The notes beneath the pieces were generated by a model that ran no database searches, was not told the origin of the DNA, and saw only the letters and a list, made by a program, of their open reading frames with translations. The position numbers were made by a program, and so were the translations under genes. From an uncultured Clostridia bacterium (GTDB taxonomy: Bacteria > Bacillota > Clostridia > Christensenellales > Borkfalkiaceae), in contig CANQUY010000060.1 in NCBI GenBank assembly GCA_947627125.1, positions 1 to 10,389 on the forward strand: 10,389 nucleotides of DNA, in the 5' to 3' direction. This document shows, piece by piece, positions 4,600 through 10,389 of the stretch (position 1 is the stretch's first letter; each line of letters opens with the position of its first letter).

Positions 4600-7500
4600 A
4601 TGAAATCGAGGCGCATTTTCATTGCTGTTCCGGCAATTATTTTGATGGCAGCGTTGGCTGTTATGGTCCTTGCGGCGTGCGACATAATCGGTTCGCATTC
4701 TCACAACTATGTTATGCAGTGGGACGAAACCTATCATTGGCAGGAATGTACCCAATCGGGTTGTCCGACCAAGACAAAAGACAAAGCCGAGCACTCGTTT
4801 GACGGCAAAAATGTCTGCACCGTCTGCGGTTATGTCAAGGGAACTGCCGTTCCCGACAATCCGGACGATCTTTCCGTGGCAGGTTGCACCTATGTGTTCG
4901 ATCATGCGGAGCTTTTGCTTGACGGATCGTCAAATGCACAATCGGCAGAGCTGCAAAAACAATTCGAAAGCGGTATGAGCGGTGCAACAATGACATTTTC
5001 CAAAGACGGCACATGCTCATCTACCCAAAGCGGCAAAACATCCCATGGCGCCTACAAGCAAGACGGCGCCAAGCTCACCGTGACGATAGACGGGGCCACT
5101 TCCGAAATGACCGTTACGGCAAACAGCATAAGCGTCACTTCGACTATGCCGTGGTTTGTTGGCTCGGCGAAGGAAGTCACCGTGACCTTTGTGTTTGTGA
5201 AGGGCAGCGGTCAAACGCCCGACCAACCGTCTGTACCCGATGACGGAACAATTCGGTGCAAGCACGAAGCGAGCAATTTGCGGCACATAACGGACAGCGA
5301 GGACTCCACCTGCAGCAAAGCCGGTTGGGAGCTGGACATATATGTTTGCACGGGGTCAAATATCGATCCGCACAAAGGCGCATACTTTTGCGGAAAAGTG
5401 TTTGCAACTTTGGAGGACGCTGCCAAAGATGATTTCATAGACATTATCAGCGAAGAAACATACAAAATGGAATGTGGGGTGGGCAATTTCGCTTCCTATC
5501 GCGAGGCGTTACCCCTTGCCGCTCACACGCCTGTCACGGACGAAGCGGTGGAAGCGACATGCGTCACGCAAGGCAAAACCGCGGGCAGTCATTGCGACGT
5601 TTGCGGCGCCGTTTTGGAAGAACAGCGGGATACGGGCTTTGCCGAACACAACTACGCCGACGAAGTGAGGCTCGGCTCAGCCTCGTCGGATACTATCAAA
5701 ACCTGTTCCGTGTGCGGAAAACTCGAAAACGCGGATATTTATTACAAAATGACGCAGAACGCCGACGGATCATCATACACATTGGAAAAGGCAAGCGGCG
5801 CAGGGCTTGCGGGGAATATCGATTTACCTTGTGAGTATAACGGATCACCCGTCACCGCCATCAGCGAACGCGCCTTTGCCGAATGTGAGATCGAAGGCGT
5901 TACCATCCCCGAATGCGTCACGTTGATCGGTGCAGGCGCTTTTGAAAATTGCGAAAAACTCGCAAGCGTAACATGGAATGCCAAAAATTGCACCACAGGC
6001 GCGGAAGTCGGCTATCGGAATGACATCAACGGAACTATTTTTGCCGGTTGCACAAATTTGAAGACCGTCACGTTTGGTGAAACGGTCGAATCTATCCCTG
6101 ACTACGCATTTTTCGGCGGGTTGGGGCACGTCGGCGGAGAGCAGTATTTACGTTCCCTGTTGCCCATTGAAAGCGTTTCTATTTCAAGCAGCGTCACCCA
6201 AATCGGAGAGCGTGCCTTTTCGGATTGCACAAGTCTTTTGAGCTTGACCTTCGCCGAAGATAGCCGTTTGGCAACGATAAAAGACTACGCCTTTTTGAAC
6301 TGCTCGAAGCTGACCCAAGCGATCCTGCCCAAGGGAATTACATCTCTCGGGATGGCTTTCGGCGGATGCGACAAATTGGAAGAGTTTTCCCTTCCGTACA
6401 CAGGCAACGGCTCTTGGGAAAAACATTTTGGGTATGTGTTTCAAACGCCAAATGGCCGAGACGTCGGCGCGGATTTGGCATATTTCGTGCCAAAATCGCT
6501 AAAAACGGTGATACTCACAGGCGGTTCTTCTGTGGAAGCGGCAATGTTTGAGAATTGTGAAAATATCCAAAACATAACTCTGCCCGACAGCGTGACCTCG
6601 GTGGAGCAAGGCGCCTTTGCCACCTGCAAAAATCTTCAAAGCATCACCGTTGACGAGGGCAACGCCGTCTATTGCAGCCTGAACGGAATCCTCTACAATG
6701 CGGCAAAAACGGAAATCATTCTTGTTCCAAAAGCGATAACAGGCTCTGTTACAATTCCCGAGGGCGTATCTTCGATAGGCGATAGAATGTTTTCCTATCA
6801 CATAAACCTTACAAGCATAGTTCTTCCGAATAGCATCACTTCGATAGGCAAAGAAGCGTTTTACTGTTGTTATAAATTAGTGCAAGTCGTCAATTTGTCC
6901 GATTTGCCTATTGCCGCAGGATTCTCGGATTATGGTTACGTCGCATATTATGCCCAAAATATCTACAACAGTCTCGATTTTGACAGTCATCTTCAAACTC
7001 AGGACGAATACACGTTCTATGAGGACGGTGAAACGGTATATTTGTTGGGCTATAACGGCACCGCAACGGAATTGCAATTGCCCGCAAGCTTCAACGGCAG
7101 AAATTATGCAATAGGTGAATATGCTTTTTATGGAAATAAAACAATAACAAGCGTAACCCTTTCCGACGGCGTTGATTCTATCGGAGCAGTTGCCTTTGGC
7201 GGTTGTACAAGCCTTGAAAGTGTAACCATACCCGACAGTGTTACATCTATCGGTGAAGAAGCGTTTGACGATTGTACAAGCCTTGAAACCATAATCATAG
7301 GCAACAATGTAACTTCTATCGGTGCATTTGCTTTTTCGTCAACTGCTTATTACAGGAACCAAGATCATTGGTCGGGGGACATATTGTATATCGGCAAGTA
7401 CCTTGTAGAAGCGAAAAGCGCTGTTTCGGGTAAATACACAATCAACCCCGGTACAAAAGTAATTGCCGACCGCGCATTCAATGGTTGTACAGATCTGACA

Positions 7501-8322
7501 AGTGTAACGATTCCCGACAGCGTGACGGCTATCGGCGAATCGGCATTCGGTAGATGCACAAGTCTTTCAGAAATAATTTTCGAAGGCAACAGTCAGCTCA
7601 AATCTATCGGAAGTTATGCGTTTGAATATTGTGCTGCGGCAATAGACTGGGGCAAAATTCCCACAATACAAGAAATAGGAAGTTCTGTTTTTTACGGCTA
7701 TCAAGGAAAAAGCCTAACCATACCGAACAGCGTTACCTCTATCGGCGAGCTGGCGTTCGAAAACTGCACATCGCTTGAATCCTTGTATATAAACGATTTA
7801 GTCGCTTGGTGCAATATTGATTTCGGTAACGAGGAAGCTAACCCTCTGTATTATGCGCATAACTTGTACATAATGGGGGCCCCCACATACGATCTTATGA
7901 TTCCCGAAGGAGTAACCGAAATCAAAGCGTATGCGTTTGCAGGTTTTGGCGGATGGTCCATAAACATTTCCAACAGCGTAGCTTCAATCGGCAAGTATGC
8001 GTTCTGTGGCAGCGCGGCTGCAATAGGTTGGGGAAACGATCTTGCTATTCACGAAATTGGAGAAAATGTTTTCAGCGGTTATCTTGGAACAAGCGTTACC
8101 ATACCGAGCAGCATCACCCTGATAGATCCGTACGCGTTCAGTAATTGCAGAAACCTGACAAGCGTTACTTTTGATAATTGGCTGTGGTGGAAAGTTGCTG
8201 TAAGCGGCGATATGGAATCCGCGATGGATGTAACCGTAAATGACCCCGTAAAAAATGCGCAAGACCTGACAGATAATTATTGCTCTTTGTATTGGAAACG
8301 CTTCGACCAGCAAAATGACTGA
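4600..8322 (+). CDS. large BspA-type leucine-rich-repeat lipoprotein
   Basis: A surface-anchored protein of 1240 residues; function unknown, though BspA-type repeats in other bacteria mediate binding to host or partner-cell proteins (family knowledge). Residues 1-27 form a lipoprotein signal: MKSRR, a hydrophobic core and the lipobox LAAC with Cys27. Residues 33-80 are a Cys/His module (C50, C55, C73, C76). About 90-202 look like a small beta-strand domain, then a Pro-rich linker to 216. A second Cys/His-rich region (217-375) ends in CxxC pairs at about 332-335 and 369-372. From about 407 to 1197 run some 15-20 degenerate units of about 23 residues with consensus VTIPDSVTSIGEEAFDDCTSLES. The end (YCSLYWKR...) resembles C-termini of similar Clostridia proteins. 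No LPXTG or dockerin is present. The start follows AGGAAAG. It is a single-gene unit with its own terminator and lower GC than its neighbours, suggesting separate ancestry. Confidence 0.9.
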   Translation: MKSRRIFIAVPAIILMAALAVMVLAACDIIGSHSHNYVMQWDETYHWQECTQSGCPTKTKDKAEHSFDGKNVCTVCGYVKGTAVPDNPDDLSVAGCTYVFDHAELLLDGSSNAQSAELQKQFESGMSGATMTFSKDGTCSSTQSGKTSHGAYKQDGAKLTVTIDGATSEMTVTANSISVTSTMPWFVGSAKEVTVTFVFVKGSGQTPDQPSVPDDGTIRCKHEASNLRHITDSEDSTCSKAGWELDIYVCTGSNIDPHKGAYFCGKVFATLEDAAKDDFIDIISEETYKMECGVGNFASYREALPLAAHTPVTDEAVEATCVTQGKTAGSHCDVCGAVLEEQRDTGFAEHNYADEVRLGSASSDTIKTCSVCGKLENADIYYKMTQNADGSSYTLEKASGAGLAGNIDLPCEYNGSPVTAISERAFAECEIEGVTIPECVTLIGAGAFENCEKLASVTWNAKNCTTGAEVGYRNDINGTIFAGCTNLKTVTFGETVESIPDYAFFGGLGHVGGEQYLRSLLPIESVSISSSVTQIGERAFSDCTSLLSLTFAEDSRLATIKDYAFLNCSKLTQAILPKGITSLGMAFGGCDKLEEFSLPYTGNGSWEKHFGYVFQTPNGRDVGADLAYFVPKSLKTVILTGGSSVEAAMFENCENIQNITLPDSVTSVEQGAFATCKNLQSITVDEGNAVYCSLNGILYNAAKTEIILVPKAITGSVTIPEGVSSIGDRMFSYHINLTSIVLPNSITSIGKEAFYCCYKLVQVVNLSDLPIAAGFSDYGYVAYYAQNIYNSLDFDSHLQTQDEYTFYEDGETVYLLGYNGTATELQLPASFNGRNYAIGEYAFYGNKTITSVTLSDGVDSIGAVAFGGCTSLESVTIPDSVTSIGEEAFDDCTSLETIIIGNNVTSIGAFAFSSTAYYRNQDHWSGDILYIGKYLVEAKSAVSGKYTINPGTKVIADRAFNGCTDLTSVTIPDSVTAIGESAFGRCTSLSEIIFEGNSQLKSIGSYAFEYCAAAIDWGKIPTIQEIGSSVFYGYQGKSLTIPNSVTSIGELAFENCTSLESLYINDLVAWCNIDFGNEEANPLYYAHNLYIMGAPTYDLMIPEGVTEIKAYAFAGFGGWSINISNSVASIGKYAFCGSAAAIGWGNDLAIHEIGENVFSGYLGTSVTIPSSITLIDPYAFSNCRNLTSVTFDNWLWWKVAVSGDMESAMDVTVNDPVKNAQDLTDNYCSLYWKRFDQQND

Positions 8323-8524
8323 TTTTGTGCATTGACAATTGACACATAAAAACCGCCACGAGCGTCTTTTTGCGCATGCGGGAATGTATATTCCGTCACA
8401 GCAACGGACACGTGTAATACCATACAAAAAAGAGAGGTCACCCTCTCTTTTTTGCTGTGTGGATATGTTTTAGGTAAAAGGAGATTTACCTTCTGTGAGC
8501 ATTTAGTTTCCCGACGTCACTTTT
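8323..8524. other. non-coding gap after the lipoprotein gene
   Basis: I see no gene here. The stretch holds two TTGACA hexamers 7 bp apart (8332-8337, 8339-8344) without matching -10 boxes, and the near-palindrome GGAATGTATATTCC (8381-8394). It also contains the terminator at 8426-8453 and a hairpin AGGTAAA/TTTACCT (8472-8478 and 8485-8491). The loop of that hairpin reads AGGAGA, but no reading frame of any length follows it. Confidence 0.6.
8426..8453 (+). terminator. bidirectional intrinsic terminator
   Basis: AAAAAAGAGAGG (8426-8437), loop TCAC, then CCTCTCTTTTTT (8442-8453) form a perfect 12-bp stem whose A and T tracts serve both strands. It lies about 100 nt past the lipoprotein stop codon and would end that transcript. 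Confidence 0.85.
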
Positions 8525-8637
8525 CCCGAGGCGTAGCCGAGCGAATCTCACAAACCCACGGACCCCGCCCCGCGTCATTCTGAGAAACGGACGTAATACG
8601 AAGTCATAAGAACTTAACCCGAAGAATCTCGCGGGGC
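8525..8637 (+). repeat. interspersed hairpin element, copy B
   Basis: This is a direct-orientation relative of copy A (3653-3770). The left part, CCCGAGGCGTAGCCGAGCGAATCTC, is followed by the hairpin. CCCCGCG (8568-8574) pairs with CGCGGGG (8630-8636), a TC/CT internal loop follows, then ATTCT (8577-8581) pairs with AGAAT (8623-8627) around a 41-nt loop. GAGAAACGG and TTAACCCGA at the two ends of the loop are identical to copy A, while the middle of the loop differs. Confidence 0.8.
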
Positions 8638-8650
8638 GAATACACACTTT

Positions 8651-8716
8651 GCGGCGAGATGCTTCGGTACAGCTCCCGTAGACTTCGTTCCGCTCCCCTT
8701 CTCAGCATGACGCCGC
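8651..8716 (-). repeat. interspersed hairpin element, copy C (inverted, diverged)
   Basis: On the minus strand GCGGCG (8711-8716) pairs with CGCCGC (8651-8656). Then comes the same TC/CT internal loop, then ATGCT (8704-8708) pairs with AGCAT (8659-8663) around a 40-nt loop. The loop begins GAGAA and ends CCGA, as in copies A and B. Stem sequences differ from A and B, but base pairing is kept. Confidence 0.7.
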
Positions 8717-8743
8717 CAACCACAGGCTTCCGTCGGTCTAATG

Positions 8744-8768
8744 GGATCCTTCGCTGCGCTCAGAATGA
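8744..8768 (-). repeat. short hairpin element, inverted copy
   Basis: On the minus strand this reads TC, ATTCT, GAGCGCAGCGA, AGGAT, CC. It is the inverted counterpart of 3605-3629, with one arm base changed so that one pair becomes G-T. The 11-nt loop is identical in both copies. Confidence 0.75.
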
Positions 8769-8786
8769 GCGCGCGGGGTAAAAGGA

Positions 8787-8820
8787 ATGCGGCGGCGCAT
8801 CCGTGGATGCGCCGCCGCAT
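8787..8820 (-). terminator. perfect 16-bp hairpin downstream of the membrane-protein gene
   Basis: ATGCGGCGGCGCATCC (8787-8802), a 2-nt centre, and GGATGCGCCGCCGCAT (8805-8820) form a fully complementary inverted repeat. It lies 32 nt past the stop codon of the minus-strand gene. On that strand TCC and TTTT follow, a short U tract, so termination is plausible but not certain. It may instead be another mobile palindromic repeat. Confidence 0.5.
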
Positions 8821-8852
8821 AACAAAACTCAATTCCAATGAATCTTCGCAGA

Positions 8853-9767
8853 TCACAGGTCGGAGAAGGGCTCGTCGTCGAAGGGGGAGGCGGGGCCGCC
8901 CGAGCTGCCCGACGTGTCCGAGAAGGGCTCGCCGCCGTCCGATCCGCCATAGTTGCCGTTGTTGTCATAGGGGCTGCCGTAGGGAGGCTGACCGCCGTAG
9001 TTACCATAGGGCTGACCGCCGTAAGGTTGTCCGCCGTACTGTTGCCGCTGCATCATGCGAATCCTCTCCTGCATCCACTGGTTATAGTCGACGGGAGCGT
9101 TGTTCCTCACCGCAAAGAACACATAGCCCCTCACGGGGAAGAAGGAGCAGATGAACGCCATCATGAGCGGTCCCCTCGCGTAATACTTGCGGAAGAAGGA
9201 CATATAGAGGAAGATGAACATGAAGAGGAGCAGGATGGACCAGATATATGTCACGATCTGCAGGGCAAATTCCATGGTCGGAAGCCAGCGCATGTTGAGA
9301 GGCATCTGGTCGATCAAGTACTGCGTCCCCGTGATATACTCCACGCCCTCCACCGTCTGCGTCGTCACTTGGTTCCACGCAGGGTTGGCGAGAATCGTCC
9401 CAATGACGAGAAGGAAAATATTTAATACAATATACAAAAATTCAGCGATCGCGACGTAGAGCCCCATGCGCTTGACCTTCATGCTGAACACATTTGCCTC
9501 CCCCGCGAGCCTGCCGGAAAGGTAGGTGTTGAGAACGGGGACAAAGGCCATCCATGCGAACTTGTCCTCCGCGCGTTTGGCCATTTTGTAGAGCCCGATC
9601 CCGCCGAACACATGGCCGATGAGATAGAGCCCGCCCGCCACGATGAGAGAGATCATGAGCACTTTCATTTCGTATGCGAGCACAGATTCAATACTTCCGT
9701 CCTCGAGCTGTACGGAAAAATATTGGAGAAACACCTGAGGGAATTGCATCCAAGTGAAAAATTCCAT
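8853..9767 (-). CDS. polytopic membrane protein with Gly/Tyr/Gln/Pro-rich cytoplasmic-type tail, function unknown
   Basis: I do not recognise a characterised family, although Clostridia proteins with similar K-(F/Y)AW-x-AF-x-PxLNTY segments are familiar. The product has 304 residues. Hydrophobic segments lie at about 35-59, 71-88 (possibly amphipathic), 100-127, 167-192 and 200-220, so four or five membrane spans. Between spans three and four is a polar loop (128-165). After residue 221 the chain is soluble: a Met/Arg/Gln helix (229-243), then low-complexity QYGGQPYGGQPYG repeats (243-262), then an acidic end with three PF(S/D)D units at 281-284, 295-298 and 300-303. The start is fixed by AGGAGGT (9772-9778), 4 nt before the ATG. 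The ATG directly follows the truA stop (TAAATG), so the two are co-transcribed and probably translationally coupled. GC-rich codons match the other chromosomal genes. Confidence 0.8.
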   Translation of the reverse strand: MEFFTWMQFPQVFLQYFSVQLEDGSIESVLAYEMKVLMISLIVAGGLYLIGHVFGGIGLYKMAKRAEDKFAWMAFVPVLNTYLSGRLAGEANVFSMKVKRMGLYVAIAEFLYIVLNIFLLVIGTILANPAWNQVTTQTVEGVEYITGTQYLIDQMPLNMRWLPTMEFALQIVTYIWSILLLFMFIFLYMSFFRKYYARGPLMMAFICSFFPVRGYVFFAVRNNAPVDYNQWMQERIRMMQRQQYGGQPYGGQPYGNYGGQPPYGSPYDNNGNYGGSDGGEPFSDTSGSSGGPASPFDDEPFSDL

Positions 9768-10389
9768 TTATACCTCCTGCGTACCGAAGAGCGGCACGTC
9801 ATATTCCACTGATTCGAGCATGAGCCCCTTTGCGGGCATCGTCTTAGAAAGAAGCGACCTCTCCCCCGTTTCGAGCGCACGCTTCAGATTTTCCGTCCCC
9901 TTGCCGAGGCCGACCGCGACGATCTCCCCCGCAAGAATGCGGACCATGTTGTACAAAAAACCATCTCCCGTGACACGGATCTCGTACATGGTACCGAGTT
10001 TTTCTGTCTGAACCCCGATTCCGACGTCGAAAACAGTCCTTTCCGTCGTCTTTGCGGAGGACCCCGCCGCACAGAATGCCTTAAAATCGTGTTTTCCCCG
10101 TACCATGTCCGCGGCTTCCCGCATTGAATCAAGACATGGTATCTCCGAAATTCTGACGGCGTAGCGGGAGAGAACAGGGATCTCTGTTTCTGCCACATAG
10201 AAGCGGTAGCAGTACGTCTTGCGCTTTGCGCCCCGCGTGCAGTCGAAAGTTTCGGGAGCGGTACAACTCTTATATACCCGAATATCGGGCGGTAAAACCA
10301 GATTGAGGCAAACGGCGATTTTCTCGGCGGGAAGAGATGTTTCGGCGTCGAGATGGCAGACCTGCGCAAGCGCATGGACGCCCGCATCC
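9768..10389 (-). CDS. truA: tRNA pseudouridine(38-40) synthase TruA, partial (N-terminus beyond the window)
   Basis: TruA converts U38, U39 and U40 in the anticodon arm of many tRNAs to pseudouridine. The frame is open to the right edge, so about the first 40 residues are missing. The visible part has 206 whole codons and starts at DAGVHALAQVCH. The Asp (codon 10386-10388) should be the catalytic aspartate of the RTDAGVHA motif, just inside the edge. Downstream are RKTYCYRFYV (the conserved K-x-Y-x-Y region), GKHDFKAFCAAGSS, and GDGFLYNMVRILAGEIVAVGLGK, all diagnostic of TruA. A GTG at 10194-10196 is internal and not the start. The stop TAA (9768-9770) abuts the ATG of the membrane-protein gene, and the last codons (Gln-Glu-Val) form that gene's ribosome site. 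Confidence 0.93.
   Translation of the reverse strand, partial: DAGVHALAQVCHLDAETSLPAEKIAVCLNLVLPPDIRVYKSCTAPETFDCTRGAKRKTYCYRFYVAETEIPVLSRYAVRISEIPCLDSMREAADMVRGKHDFKAFCAAGSSAKTTERTVFDVGIGVQTEKLGTMYEIRVTGDGFLYNMVRILAGEIVAVGLGKGTENLKRALETGERSLLSKTMPAKGLMLESVEYDVPLFGTQEV

Noticed and set aside
4322..8322. Integration of the lipoprotein gene at the tRNA-Thr 3' end
   Set aside because: I found no second copy of the tRNA 3' segment downstream and no integrase, so there is no sign of site-specific insertion.
8332..8360. Promoter from the tandem TTGACA hexamers at 8332 and 8339
   Set aside because: No -10-like sequence occurs at 16-18 bp from either hexamer, and no gene follows on the plus strand.
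7984..8427. Minus-strand frame opposite the 3' end of the lipoprotein gene
   Set aside because: It is antisense to conserved LRR codons, has no ribosome site, and is not similar to anything I recognise.
8741..9425. Two overlapping plus-strand frames opposite the membrane-protein gene
   Set aside because: Their starts lie in the hairpin repeat or against the membrane-protein gene. They are Arg/Ala-rich antisense products of a gene with clear membrane spans and a good ribosome site.

Overview
The window is a stretch of bacterial chromosome, most likely from a Clostridia-class member of the Bacillota with a fairly GC-rich genome (inference). The reasons are clean sigma-A type promoters (TTGACN, 17 bp, TATAAT-like), strong AGGAGG ribosome sites, a Firmicutes-style MutT, a TldD/TldE pair, and a large BspA-type leucine-rich-repeat lipoprotein of the kind common in gut Clostridia. 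Most of it is housekeeping DNA. No phage, insertion sequence, CRISPR array or obvious defence or biosynthetic cluster is visible.

Layout. Positions 1-101 hold interspersed repeat sequence into which the end of tcdA runs. tcdA (minus, 74-799) encodes the enzyme that cyclises t6A in tRNA. It is divergent from a two-gene operon, tldD-tldE (plus, 915-3487), encoding a zinc metalloprotease pair. The 116 bp between the genes carry two back-to-back promoters inside an inverted repeat. The tcdA promoter sits so close to its ATG that a leaderless mRNA is predicted. A strong terminator (3496-3527) ends the operon. Next come repeat elements (3561-3770), a Nudix hydrolase of the MutT type (minus, 3776-4165), and tRNA-Thr(CGU) with its own promoter and terminator (4262-4456). 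A 1240-residue lipoprotein gene (4600-8322) follows, with its own promoter and terminator. The gap 8323-8852 has no gene but holds more copies of the repeat family. The window ends with a minus-strand pair: truA (partial, running off the right edge), then a polytopic membrane protein with a Gly/Tyr/Gln/Pro-rich tail. These two are joined as TAAATG.

Three genes concern tRNA: tcdA (A37 of ANN-decoding tRNAs), tRNA-Thr(CGU), which is itself a likely TcdA substrate, and truA (pseudouridine 38-40). Nothing else ties them into one system. The lipoprotein gene stands apart, being visibly poorer in GC than its neighbours and using more A/T-ending codons.

The most interesting signal outside the genes is a family of hairpin elements. 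Three long copies (3701-3769 plus, 8568-8636 plus, 8651-8716 minus) share one geometry: an outer stem, a TC/CT internal loop, a 5-bp inner stem and a 39-41 nt loop. The stems differ in sequence but stay paired. Two short relatives (3605-3629, 8744-8768) keep the same inner stem around an 11-nt loop. I see no convincing new multi-gene system.
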